Assembly (NCBI GenBank): GCA_036852015.1
Contig: JAANDG010000036.1
Location: 435,625 to 499,624, forward strand
Direction of reading: 5' to 3'
Length of the DNA stretch: 64,000 nt
DNA from: Pelodera strongyloides
Taxonomy: Eukaryota; Nematoda; Chromadorea; Rhabditida; Rhabditidae
Positions within the stretch are counted from its first letter, which is position 1, and every line of letters begins with the position of its first letter. Both the position numbers and the translations under genes were made by a program. Shown here piece after piece: positions 25,061-37,700 of this stretch. Under the pieces are notes generated by a model that was given only the letters and a program-made list of their open reading frames with translations, had not been told where the DNA came from and did no database searches.

Positions 25061-25459
25061 AGATAAAGAACTGCAATTACACAATCGACTACCTCATAGT
25101 CATACACAAATGCAAACGATCAAAATAAACAATAGTGTTCCTCGGCAACGACTATCGTACCATGAGACCAACAAACAAGGATTGTGACTTTCTTTATTTA
25201 AACGAAATGAAACAAACATAAGCAAAGGAAAACAGACCTGATAGGACCATGTTTCAAAAAGTCAAAACTCACAGTCACTAACCCTCTGAATCGGAAACGT
25301 GTTATAAATATACAAGATAAAGAGAAAGTGACATCAACGATGCACTGCTAGCATATAAAAAAAGTAATGAGATAACCACTCACATAGAAGATTGTACTTC
25401 CAAATCGCGGGTACAGCTCGGCTCGGAATTTATATTGAAGTAAATATCAATTAAACACG

Positions 25460-25630
25460 TTAAAGCGAAATGCCAGCTCCTTTGGAAAATTTGCATATGA
25501 TAAGCAAATCCTATGTATCCTATGCTAATTTTGTACGATTGCCGTGGACGATCGTACAAAATTAGCATAGGATACATAGGATTTGCTTATCATATGCAAA
25601 TTTTCCAAAGGAGCTGGCATTTCGCTTTAA
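25460..25630. mobile_element. TTAA-flanked near-perfect hairpin element
   Basis: 171 bp from TTAA to TTAA with two arms of about 80 bp that are almost exact reverse complements around a spacer of roughly 9 bp (GCCGTGGAC). The ends AGCGAAATGCCAGCTCC resemble family A ends, so this looks like a shorter-diverged, younger subfamily. Confidence 0.9.
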
Positions 25631-25737
25631 TAAAGGGAAATCTATATAAAAATATACAAGAGCAAAGGTCAAATAGATGAAGTATGGCCCATACAAGAGT
25701 AGGGGCCCCGTTTCGACCCCAGTCGGACACGGGGGAT

Positions 25738-25929
25738 TTAAAGCGAAATACCAGCCGGTTTTTGAAACGCACTGCGTACACTTGCTTTTTTTATGCAGCA
25801 TGTGCAAATGAGCAAGAATTAGAATAAAACCAATAAAAACTAGACCTCAGTAGATCCCACTTTGCATAAATGCATAGGAATGCAAGTTCTTGAGATGCGT
25901 TTCGAAAACCGGCCGGTATTTCGCTTTAA
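25738..25929. mobile_element. TTAA-flanked MITE, family A copy
   Basis: TTAA plus AGCGAAATACCAGCCGG at the left and the CCGGCCGGTATTTCGCT end plus TTAA at the right. It lies about 100 bp from the hairpin element. Confidence 0.86.
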
Positions 25930-26564
25930 GAGTACAAAAGGAATAAAGGAAGCTGGTGGAGCAGAAAGGATAAAACAATATGCAATTAGCAGTGTCTGCT
26001 GAATCTGAATACAGCTTATAAGACATAAGATCCAAAGTTACACATAAAAGTTGTCAATATGTTATGCAAAATTGAAAGGAACGAACCGTCGAATTCATAT
26101 ACAAATACAACTCTTGAGCGCATAAGGAATAAGGACTACGATTGAATTACAATAAATAATAAGCATATATATATAATATCAAACCTAATATCATTTAATT
26201 GGGATTTAGACTCACTAAACCTGAGCTGAACAAGTATAATCTCTAGCTGTGACGTGTATGTGTAAAATCAAAATTAAAGAATTTCCAAAATCTATATGAA
26301 TCAGGACAAGAATAGTGTATAAGTAACCACGAAGTCGAAATTAGAAGCAATTAGCAATCAACAATCGCCACAAACAAGGATTAATTCACAGTAATTACAT
26401 ACAAAAAAAAAAGAATACCCCATTTTATGAAGACGATGTGGCATTCAATGCTTTTTGACGATCACGCTCACATTCTGCAATTGCCTGTCGCACAAGATTC
26501 CTGCAATTGTGCAATTGTGCAATTATTGTTTCTTATAGAAGATGGGAAGATGGCTTTGGTTATC

Positions 26565-26838
26565 AGGGCGCGTTCGGGATTGATTTTCCGAAAGGAAACT
26601 CGGCCAAATCCTCGTTCGGGATCGACATTTTGGAAACGTTCCAATGCTTGGAGAAAATCAAAAATACAGTATGAATTAGCATGGAAAATTTGAAAAATAT
26701 GCGCGGGAAACGTTTTTCGCAAGCTAATTCATACTGTATTTTTTGTTTTCTCCAAGCATTGGAACGTTTCCAAAAAGCCCATCCCGAACGAGGATTTGGC
26801 CGAGTTTCCTTTCGGAAAATCAATCCCGAACGCGCCCT
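26565..26838. repeat. Palindromic element with ~130-bp arms
   Basis: The outer ends AGGGCGCGTTCGGGATTGAT and ATCAATCCCGAACGCGCCCT are reverse complements, and pairing continues through CCTCGTTCGGGAT to the centre near 26700. ORFs read here on both strands are mirror images and are not genes. Confidence 0.88.
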
Positions 26839-27196
26839 CAATGATCGGTCTAACGGATTTCCATTTACGGTACAAATATAATAATAATAAAACATACTAG
26901 AATTATTAGTATTAGTATTATTATATTATTGATTATTCTACATGTTTTAATATAAGAAAATTAATAATAACTAGTAACAGAATCCGCATATCAAAAACTA
27001 TGCGTATTCTTAAGTTCTATGCTCTTTGCTCTAATTTACGAATCAATCTATTCTATAATATAACAACATATAAATCTACGCTGTCCCCTGCCCCCCGGAT
27101 TGAATATTGAATGCATCTAGTGCCCATAACAATACCATAAAGCGTTGACAAACAGGAGGAACCGGGTAGAATATACTAATACGAATTAATGAATAC

Positions 27197-28387
27197 CTGG
27201 CATTGCTGATGTTTCTCTTCAGTCGTTCTGTGCACATCTTATTCCCAGTATATGACGGTCGGATATCCTGCAAAAGTAAATTACTTAGCTTAATCAACAA
27301 CGCTATATACTATAATATCCCATGTATTATCCTGCACCTTAGAACCTACCCTTACCCTTTGTCCTACCAAATTTGGAGGGGATCAAGAACATTCTGAGTC
27401 GGTAATCAGTAACCAATCATTGTTAGGCACCACCTACCGTCCCAAACCAAACATAGTTTCTTGTCAGTTTTTGAAGCGTGTGCTGTGATGGACACCCGCA
27501 TTCCTATGTGTATGCTAAGTGAGCTCAATTTTTTATTCCATCTCTTTTGCACATCTTTGACTCATTTGTACATGACGCATGGGAATGAATGCAGTTATCC
27601 AAAAATTGTTTCAAAAACCGGCGATTAAAAAAAAGAGGAAAAAAAGAAGGAAACGTACCCGTGAGCACTCCTCCAGATAATGAAGTACCTGTTGGTATGT
27701 GGAACCATTCACCTAAATAAAGTCGCATAAGCATTCATAAATAAAATTTAAGACAATTTTGAACTGAAAAAAACTGCATACAGGAATAAGGTTTACGAAC
27801 GTTTAAGGTGCACGATTTATGTGGCTTATTTTGTTAAACAAACAGAGTGAGAATGGAAACGAAATTCGTTTAATAAAGGAAACTCACCGCTGGAGCTGGA
27901 ACGCTATATTGGGGAACAGCCGCCACTGCTTGTTGCGCTGCAGTTGATTGAGCCGCAGCTGCCTAAAGAAAATACGTAAACCAGGTAACAGGGGAAAAAT
28001 CAGAAAAATTGAAGCGGTCAACAGCCGGTTTTTGAAACGTGTCGTGAAAAAACCGCATTACCATGCATTGTATGCAAATGCATATGATTAGAATGAAAAA
28101 TCACTCGAAATCGAACTCAAAAACAAGCTCTGATACCACTTTAACCTCGGAAACTCAGTTGTCAGTTGTTTCACTGACTATCTGTGGATTTTTTGTCTCC
28201 AGTTTGATTTTAACCTTGTCGTCTTCGTTTCTCTCGGAAGGGAAAAGCAAAGACTGTCAAGGTACATCAAGTTAGTATACGTGAGAAAACACCACAAACA
28301 CCACCTGCAATTGTGTCTGGAGCGCGGCTGCTGCAAGAGCATTCTGAAGGGCAGTAGTTTCGTTGTCAGCCATCGTTGCAGGTAGAA
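27197..28387 (-). CDS. Ala/Gln-rich protein, 5' four exons (unrecognised)
   Basis: Minus-strand exons 28373-28305 (ATG), 27962-27888, 27712-27659 and 27267-27197 join in frame with GT-AG borders. The first two encode an Ala/Gln-rich N-terminus (MADNETTALQNALAAAALQ, then AQQAVAAVPQYSVPAP). The next two encode VNGSTYQQVLHYLEECSR and DIRPSYTGNKMCTERLKRN, a charged, probably helical segment. The composition suggests a transcription or RNA-associated factor, but I do not recognise the family. The start is chosen because a strong acceptor (TTTCTTTCAG) ends at 28388, leaving a 14-nt leader before ATG, as in trans-spliced genes. Further 3' exons must lie below 27190, but I could not identify them among the repeats. 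Confidence 0.6.
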
Positions 28388-30042
28388 CTGAAAGAAAAAC
28401 TGTCACCAACTCTTAAACTACTTTTATTGTCTAACGCCAACAGTCAAAATCCAACTAGTTCACATTGTGGAAAGTAGAAAGAACGACGGAATTACTGGCA
28501 GGAGGGCAATAAGCAGCAGCACAACAAAATTACGATAAAATTACGTTTCGGAGAAAGGAGGAACAAGGGTGGCCAGCGCAGCCAGCGCGCGCGTTGGTGA
28601 CCCAGGATTATTTACCGTACCGCTCCGCTGCGTACGCGTATCGCGTTGTTTTACCACTCGAGGTCGGGTTCTACCGCATTATAGCGTTCTTTTCTTACTC
28701 AAACAGTTAGGCACCGAGTGTATTAATTTGCTCGCAAATTTCGGATGATTAGAGAAGTGCCGCAGGTGTCAACAAGTACATCTTGTTCCAAATGACGAAA
28801 TTTCGGGAGCCGCCGCTCGTCATTTTTTGAACTAAGATGAAGTAATTCCACGACCTCAAAAAAGGGTGAGAATTCAACAGCACCTCGTTTTAAATGTTAT
28901 TAAATTTAAAATGCAGTGCTGCTGAATTCATTTTATATGTTTGAAAATACGAGTATGAGAGAAGGCTCTCTTTTTCTTGTGTGGATGGGGGGGAGGGTGC
29001 TCTCTCTGAGAAAAGTAACCCTTTTCTCAAGAGCGTTGAAAACCACAATAGAGAGTGAGTCAGGAGTCCCCAGCGTCCCCAACCTCAATAAAGAGTGAGT
29101 GAGGAGTCTCATAAGTTGAAACATCCTAAATGTTGAAGCATTTAAATGTTGCATTTCTATCGTCTGAGGCGGCTGTTTTCTTTGGTTCAGGCGAGATTAA
29201 GCGGTTTGGCGTTCGTCATGTAAAAGGTTCTTCACAAATGACGCTTCAACAAGGTTTTTTCCAGCCCCTCAGGCAATCGACGGTTAGTTAGTCTGTCGGT
29301 TGGTTTATTTGTAACGAAAATGTAGATTGTCGTGTCCACGCTCCTTTCTTTTCTATATAAATGAACAAACGTTATGGCATATGACAATAACATCATGGGA
29401 AACCAAAAACCCCGATATGGCCCCGATCAAGTCCCTCAAAAACTCCGGCCTTGATAGGGGCCATATCGGGGTTTTCTAGAAAATAATCGGGCCATATCGG
29501 GGTGTTCGGAAATGTCCGGGGCCATGTCGGAGTTTTTCGAAAAATAGTCGGGGCAATATCCGTTTTTTTTAGATAATCGGGGCTATATTGGAAACTATTC
29601 CCGATATGACCCCGATTATTGGTGATCGGGCTTTTTGCGGGACTTGATCGGGGCCATATCGGGTTTTTTTCCAAAATAATCGGGGCCATATCGGGGTTTC
29701 CACTCTGTTAATCTCCGACCCAATGCGCGCCCAAATTGTGGCTTTCGACCCCACCGCCGACGCTAAATATAACTGAAATTTGCAGTGCCGAGTGCCGACC
29801 CTTTAGCAGTACAAATAGTGTAGCAGTGCAGTAGGAAGCAGCAGTGAACGCATGCCAGCCAAACTGACCCAAGTCTGGCCCAGGTCCGACCCAACTGGGG
29901 CCGCTTGCAGCTCTTCCGCATGCACATCGCATTTTTCACGATGATTTTTTAATTTTTTTTTGAAGATTCTGTACTTTCTCGTTTTTTCTAATTTGTTTCT
30001 ATTTCCTTTATTATTTCCTCTATTAATTTTTTGCTATCACAG
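28388..30042. other. Intergenic region with a CCCGATATGGCC repeat block
   Basis: No convincing gene. 29400-29700 holds repeated units of the type GGCCATATCGGGGTTTT and its reverse complement, at least eight in about 300 bp. The remainder is low-complexity or unique AT-rich sequence, including the probable promoter region of the minus-strand gene starting at 28373. Confidence 0.6.
29400..29705. repeat. GGCCATATCGGGG repeat block
   Basis: GGCCATATCGGGGTTTT and variants recur every 35-60 bp, with reverse-complement copies at both edges (CCCCGATATGGCCCCGAT). It is satellite-like and non-coding. Confidence 0.78.
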
Positions 30043-30375
30043 GCACCATTGCTTCACTTACTGGTGCGCGTTCAAGCAAGCAAACAAACGGAAGGAAACA
30101 CGATAAAGTAAGTTTATGATGTGGTAAGAGTAGGCTTCTCATCGGTCACTATGGATAGACTCAGCCGTAGAAGTATATGTTACTAATAGTCTGTAATCTT
30201 CGCAGAATGACGCAGAAGTATTATATTTTCATTTACTAATTATTTAATTTAATACATTTAGACACTGGTGGTAAGCTCCGTGGAACTTCACAACATCAAA
30301 GATGCATTCTGCTGCCTGATACTAATACTGGACAATGGAAGATTCGCTAAAACTCCGTCAAATTTGAATGTTTAG
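30043..30375 (+). CDS. Possible 3' end of a small unrecognised gene
   Basis: Two exon-like pieces, 30043-30107 and 30262-30375, have good borders (TATCACAG acceptor, GTAAGT donor, ACATTTAG acceptor) and read in frame to TAG. The encoded end is about 59 residues, including TLVVSSVELHNIKDAFCCLI. An AATAAA lies shortly downstream near 30402. I do not recognise the protein and see no upstream exon, so this may be a transposon remnant or chance. Confidence 0.25.
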
Positions 30376-30421
30376 TCATATACTGTGTATGCATTATTCG
30401 CAATAAACATTTCCTCCCGTT

Positions 30422-30687
30422 ATGGGGTTTGCAAGTATGCCTGATTTTCCTTGCAAGTATCGAAAAATTTACCGTATCTTGGCACTACACGAGCATATCT
30501 ACAGGCAGTTTTTACGACCGATCGCCACGGGACCAATTGTCAACAAAAAATTGTCTTTGATGGCGGATTTTCTATAGTGCGGATGTGTCAAAGTTACGGT
30601 AAAGTTGTGTAAAAAGCACACGATTTTGCGAATTGATACTTGCAAGGAAAACTCGCGGTTTTTGGCATACTTGCAAACCCCATTATG
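30422..30687. mobile_element. ATGGGGTTT MITE family B copy
   Basis: The ends ATGGGGTTTGCAAGTATGCC and GGCATACTTGCAAACCCCAT are inverted repeats. The interior AAAATTTACCGTAT motif is shared with the other family B copies. Confidence 0.82.
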
Positions 30688-31597
30688 TAGTGTAATTTAT
30701 GGGCTACGCTTCTGTACAAATTACGGTGGTGCCGACTCCAAACCGTGGTGGTGCCGACCCAACTCCGACTCCAAACAGTGGTTTTGCCGATCCAACTCCC
30801 ACGCCGTTTTCAAATTTTTCGACCCAGGGCGGAAACTAGGACCGCCCAGAGTCGGACTTCGCTTTAGTTGGGTCGGCACTTTGGGTCGGAGAGGAACATA
30901 GCACTTTCCTGTGATTGGCGAAAAGTTTCTGATTGATAAGATAATAAGCACTATCTTTATTGTAGTAAATTTCGTAGACTGAGCTAAATAGATTCCGGAA
31001 ATAAATATCATAGCAGTAGAGGAATTGGTATAAATAGATACCGTATTACCGATTTATTTCACCGTATACCGATATATTTCCGCAAATACCGTTTTCAAAC
31101 AGCGACAAACGCGCGGTTTTTGGAACCGCCCTTACATGTCCTCCGATATGTTAGATTCGGACGTTGCGCGCTTGCATTCGGGCTCTTGTGTTGTTTGTTC
31201 TAAACTGTTTTTGAACGTTATTCTTAATCGTGCCCTCGTAGCGTATTTACGCCGTTTATCCGTTAGGTTGCCCACTTGTCCTGGCCACGATTTTCCTCCA
31301 TCTTTCCTCGTGAGGTATGGCACCCGAAACCTAGCTTTTTTGTCGAAATGTCTTTCTGAAAGGTTCCCGTCCTCTGACGAATACATTTATTTGATAACCT
31401 TATTGAATGCACCCTTAAAGTAGTATCTACATAGTGGAATTTTTCGAAATATGAGTCTGAAACCGTTTGCTCATCAGCTCATCTATTGGGGATCTCGTTT
31501 CTTTTCGATGTTATATTGTTATGCATGTCGATACCCATATTTCTATTTTCTCTTTACTTCACTAACTCTGCTGAATTTAGGGTAACTACACAATACA

Positions 31598-34500
31598 ATG
31601 TCCCAATTTCGACATCCTACTGCAACACCTGCGAGGCCGGTATGTTATTAATTTCATTCTAGAAGAACCGCTAGCCGGATGTTTACGGTGTACGTATTAT
31701 ATTTATATAATAAGATGGCGATTATTATGATGATTCAGACTTCCAACTGATTTGGGCTTTTTTGGAAGTGAATGTGTATTGTGTACGTATTATAATCCTT
31801 ATACTACAGGCGAACGAAAACAGTTCGTCCGGTTTTAATCTGAAGCCGCCGAAGGCTCCAGATCGTCCCCTTGTGCCGTACATGCGCTTTTCACGCAAGA
31901 TGTGGGCTAAAGTGCGAGCCGACAATCCCGAAGCCCAGCTCTGGGATATAGGAAAGGTTGGACTTAATTTTTTATGAATGAAGTTGCTGTTCCTGTTTTC
32001 AACATTTCAACTGTGTTGTGAGTTGGTGCTTGTATAAATACAATGTGTTTAGTTTATTAAATTTAATGAAGCTGAAGACGAAATGCAGAAAACAAAGAAC
32101 CCATGACTTGAAACATTCCAGTTATCAGAAATTTATTGCAACATATTTCTGACAATGAGAATGCATTTTCCTGATTTTGGAATTTGTGAACTTTTGTATT
32201 TGAAACGTTTCTTGTGTGTGCTTCAGTATATGATCCCTGATCCATAAACATAAGTATGCTCCCTGTCTTGCTGCATTTTCATGATTAGCTCCATGATAAA
32301 ATAGGTAAAAACAAATCATGTTCATGTCGCGCTGCGTATTCTATTATTTGCTTAATTGTTCTCTTTTTGAAGTCAGCTAATTTGTAAAATTCTTTAATTC
32401 TTTGTAGATGATCGGACAGATGTGGAGAGATGCTCCCGACAGCGAGAAGCAAGTTTTCCAAGGCGAATATGATGTAGAAAAGGTTGGTTCTACTTTTCTA
32501 TTCCTTGTACTCTGTAGTAGAGTATCGCTTGAATAATATGCGAATAATGTCAATAGTAGGTGTATATATGTGATAGTGAATGTAATGAAAGGGTAGTTTA
32601 AACAGGCCATGAGACCAGAGCCATGCTGATATTTTTTAATATTTTACCTTTTCCTTGCCGGTCCGTAGTATTTTTTTTCTGGAATGCTGGATGCTTGTCT
32701 TGTTTTCTTTCTGTGTACTTCATTCCATTTTCCATTCCATACCCATACGGCCCATACCATCTCAATACTTCATTACATGGTCGTATACTGATTATCATAA
32801 TCATAATTATGCTTTGTTTTTTATATTATTGCGCGAGGATTCGTCAGTAGGGAATCAATGTTTATTTATCAGCTTTTTTTTTGGACAAAATATCGTCCGC
32901 CCGTAGTTTCGCTACCTTGTCGTTGAACGATAAAGATAAAGTTAAACTTGGAGTGCGGTGCAATAATACGTGAACTATTTGGATACTAAAGGCTAACAAA
33001 GGTTAAGGTTAGAAACCCTAATCCTCATTCATAATAATAATAATCATTAATAATAATAATAATAAAAGTATAAGTATAATAATAAGCATAAGAATATCTG
33101 CGAATAAAAACACAAGTGTGCTGGCTGGGCTGGTATTATTCTTTACCACAGAACAGCTCACAAATGACCACGTACGTATGCGGACGTTTCCCACACGTTC
33201 TGCTCTAGGCGGAGCCAATACACTCCTTTACGGCGTGGACCATGTATTCCCATCAGATGATCTCGCGGCTCTTTCTTTCTTTCCGCCTCCTCGGCTCATA
33301 TGCTCACTAAGCTTCCAGCTGGCCATCTGCCACTCTGCGTCTCTTCCATCCCCTCCCCCTATTCTAATTCTTAGCTTCAGCTGCTCAAGAATATGTCAAT
33401 GCCCGTGAATCACCATGGTGATGGCTCGTTATGCACCTCCTCCTCGGTCCTTGGTTGTAGGTTGTAGTTTATAGTATTGGTTTGTCTCGAGTCCTAGGTC
33501 CTATAGTGTCCGTGGCGCATTATTCGCCACTCCTCTATTTCACCTATTGTTAGGAATCCTATATTAGGAAGAATTATGTATTTTAATTTTTGCTTAATTC
33601 TTTCTGAAACGCATCGTGGACAACTGAATTGTTCGTATTTACGCTAATTTGCTCGATTTTACATTTTACTCGATTTTTTATTCTAAGTTAGTGTTCATTT
33701 GCTGCATAAGAATGCTGGTGTACTCAATGCGTTTCAAAAACCAACCGGTATTTCGCTTTAATGTTCGAGCAGTGGGGGCAGCAAGGCAGTATGTTTATTG
33801 TTCTTTGTTCAAGCGGCTTGTTGTTCGCCAACTTGCCGTTGTTCGTGTTTTGTTGGGGTTTCACCTCTCTTTTGGTGTCTGTCTCCCTCCCTTTCTCTCG
33901 AATTATTGACATCATTGTGGTATCATCTCAGGTCACGCTTCGCTGGCGTGCAGTCATTTATGAAGCACGCGTGCGGCATACAATCCGCTGGCGTGCAGTC
34001 CGACGGACTGCATGCGTGACCAGAACAGTCCCGGTCACGCGTGCGGCAGCTATTTATGCACAATGCCGTAAACGTGCGGAAAATGAATGTTTGGTACAGT
34101 ACCCCCTATTCCCTACATATAAAAATAAAAATAAATAAAGCACTATATCAATAAAACAATGCAAACCACATCAACAAAACAATAATTCATCAATATATTT
34201 ATTCGGAACACACTTAGAAAGTCATGCAAGAGCAAAAAAACACTGTTAATAGTGGAGCAATATACTCATCAGTTCAGAGCGCTACTCCTATAATACAAAA
34301 CCTAATAAGGCACTAAAGGCTCAGCTACAAAAGCAATGGAGAACAAGAAACACATTGTTCGAACATAAATTAGGCACGTAGCCATTTTACGACGGTTTCC
34401 TCGCTTCTGGTTGTGAATTACTTTGTTGTGTGGTCCAGAAATCTCAATGGTATCCACACATCTGAAAATAACACTTACACAGTTCAGTTCAAACCACAAT

Positions 34501-34708
34501 TACGTGATTATTATTACGTGACTATAGTGCACATGACATTGATATTGGACGAACGATACCACATTACGCCCAAGACCGTTTTTGTTTCGAAATAAAATAG
34601 AGGGAGTATCGTATGCTACTACCAAAACGATACATCACAAGTTTCACATTAATGCACACTAATGCTATACGGTGCAAAGTGTACAATGGTATGTTGCTTC
34701 AATAGTCC

Positions 34709-34739
<31 letters not shown>

Positions 34740-37700
34740 TTCTTACCCATAGCAAACTGATCCACTGGATCCTGCTTCCCAACAATCAAGTGCAGAACAT
34801 CGTTCGTTTCGTAACGTGATGAAGTGCGGAAGAAAAGAACATGAGCGAACTAAATATAAATTTAATTAAAGAAGATGTAAAGCACCGATATTACACGGCT
34901 AACGCCGCCTGAGGCGATATGCAAAGTTTAAAATGCAGGAACAGTAAGCACACTTGTGTGAAACGTTTGCAACGTATCTTGAAAAATCATGAAATAAAAT
35001 TCGAATTTTGCTTGCTCAAGACGGAGCTCCGGCTCTCCTTTTATAGCTTTTAGATATACAAATTTAAGTTGCGTTCACACGCGGCTTCAAACAAAAAAGT
35101 AAACTCTTCTCCTTTATACAATAAGATTACAGAGCGATATCTACGGCAGCAAACACGACGCTTTTCACGCCAATTAAGGAGGCTACAGCTACTGCACACT
35201 ACTGCAATTGAGGAAAATAAATAAAAAAGATGTACCTGGGGGTGAACGAGGAAAGTTGGGGCATCGGGGTGGAACTCGACACTCGACATCGGAGTGGAGT
35301 GGATCAAGTCGAAGTTCTGAAACGGAAAATATAAAAAATGTTCGGTTTTTGTCAAGAAAGGCACCCTACTTTGGTTTGGTGGTTACCTAACATGAACAGA
35401 AATGAACAGGCTGTCATACGACATCCACATATTAAACAACTTCAATTGACCAAAATTTTCATAAGCCCAATAAGAAAATAACTTACGAATCACGAACAAC
35501 CAATAATTCTCACAAATAGACCAGGAAGACCGAGGCGTTTCACAGCCTAAAAAAATTGTTGAAAATCGGTAGTGTAGTTCTTTAGAGAGTCGTGTTTATA
35601 ACTGAAATGCAATAGAAAGTGCACCTAAATAACTCAATGCCATGGGTATTAGCAACAATCACCCAAAAAACCAAGTATCAGCTTCGTAAACTGTAAATAA
35701 AACACACTTACTGCTACATTCTTCTTCCATCATCCATTTTTCGTTGTTGTCACCATTGATGCTCGCGGGCACTTTATATTCGTCATACCTGCTTAACAAA
35801 ACATTAGTACAACAATAAATAAGCAAATTAAACCAGCAAACGGAAAGAAATGCAAACAAACAACAATTCGTAGAAAATCGGAAAAAAATACGAGCGTGCA
35901 TTTTCCCAATATTGCAAAATGCACGGTCAGTGCGAAAAAGGCGGCACGCGTGCCCATGCGTCCGCTTCCTAAAAAAGCACGCCTGCCGCATTGAAGACGG
36001 CACGCGTGCTTTTTGACTTAAATGACCGCACGCCAGCGCAGAGTCAGCCATGATATAGCATACGCATTCAATATGAAGTGGTAGTTGTAGGTGGTGTATT
36101 AAGGTTTTTGCTTCCGCTTCCGGTCCCTGTTAGATTCGATTTTCGACGACGAGTAGACAAATCGCGTGTAGTGTAGTGATTACTTTCACTGTACAAATGT
36201 TTTGCATTGATTATTTTTTATATGAATATAGAATATAATAGGATGTAGAAGTGCAGTGTTTCACTTTCTGTATTATTTGGTATCTCCTGGGTGGTCGAAA
36301 CTGAAAAACATTTCGTTCATGAATCTGGGTGGTCTAACTGTGAATGCAAAACATTTGTTCATATCTGTACCTGGGTGGTCCAAAGTTATTGTTTTTTTCA
36401 CTAATAAAAAAGGAAATAGATTGGGAATTGGAAACATACAAGTGAATAACTTATGCATCAAGAAAACAATTAATATACCATATATGATATGGTACCTATA
36501 TAAGTTTCACTTCCTTCATTTGATCTGGCCATCTGGGTGGTCTAAACGACTTTTGTACTGTAGGCTCCGTTTATGGATGTAGTTTAGTTTAATGGTTTAA
36601 TCTCTCCTAGTGCCTACTGCTAGTCGGTTCGTTTTTTTTTCGTTGTGGGGCGCTTTTTCTTTCTTGGCGTTTGGCTTCCTATTCCTGATAGCTATGTCAA
36701 TCATCCTCTCCCCCTTTGCGGCCTTTGTCTTTCTCAGTTGTCATTGAATTGAATGCTGTGGCCTTGGCTCTCTTTATTGCTTTCTTGGTTTTGGACTTGG
36801 ACCTTGGGCATTTGGGCCATAGTGTTCGAGCTGGAGAGTGGCCGAGGGCTGAGGTGTTCACGCTATGGCCACTAGCTAGTCCCTCCACTGCGAACTACCT
36901 GTATTTACTGACTTGATACGTTCCTTGATAGATTTTAATTGCCTTTTTGAGGTTAATGTGATTTGGTTATGAGAGTCAGATTTTCAGTGCCCAATGGCAA
37001 TTTCTAGTCTTTTGTACTATATTTTGCAAGATTGCAAGTTGCAAGTAGCGTCGTTTTTTTCGTTTAGCTTCTTTACTGTGTGTTGCCTTTTTTGTTAATC
37101 TCGGGTGCACGGCCCAATATGTGGATCTTTGGCATCTTTCATCTTTGGCTGTTCCTGTTGGCTCTGGGCTCTGGGTTATATTTCAATTTTACGTTTTTGT
37201 CTTTTGGCCCCTTCGGATGGACCCTAGTCCTGGTCCTTTTCTAATGTTGTTTTGGATTTCGGGTGCTTGTCGATTTTTCTATATTGAATTGTTGAGCTCA
37301 TTTGCTCCTTTATTTCCTTTTTCTTATTCAGATGGTAGATGGTAGTTGGTGCTTGCAACGTCTGTTCCATTCTGTGCCATTCGCATTCTGTGCCACGTGC
37401 AACACCGCTTTAATGTCGTTACTTTTTTGCTTTTGGCTCTTTTCCTGCGAGTGTTCATTTGTTCGGCGCTTTTCCTCGATTCTCGCTGTGGTGTAATTAG
37501 TCAGTCTTCGGTTTTGTCATTCTTCTATCTTGCTATATGGCGAGACGTCCCGCTCCACCGTTTTATCTCTCCCACCTCCTTTTCAAGCATTTTCACTAGT
37601 GTCTCTTAGGATCTCCCATGCTAAGTCTCGATCTCTCACCAGTGTGATTCTCTGACGTCTCTGGCACTCGGCTTGCCGCAGAAACATTGATTTTCATATA

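Larger units (their letters stand above)
33935..36055. mobile_element. 2.1-kb element bounded by imperfect inverted repeats
   Basis: At the left end, CGCTGGCGTGCAGTCATTTA followed by AAGCACGCGTGC recurs inverted near 36000-36045 with a few changes (CGCTGGCGTGCGGTCATTTA). Both ends continue into further GCACGCGTGCC repeats. The enclosed segment contains the minus-strand exons at 34302-35788. It lies in SMARCE1 intron 3. The termini are imperfect, so the boundary is approximate. Confidence 0.6.

Noticed and set aside
25377..25440. Possible minus-strand exon with a GTGAGT donor
   Set aside because: There is no acceptable acceptor or similarity; phase with the exon ending at 27197 could not be confirmed.
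26427..26895. ORFs of 80-110 codons on both strands
   Set aside because: They are mirror translations of a palindrome.
36241..37609. Several 60-110 codon plus-strand ORFs
   Set aside because: They are T/G-rich intron sequence of SMARCE1 without splice context, similarity or codon structure; some cover the CTGGGTGGTC repeat.
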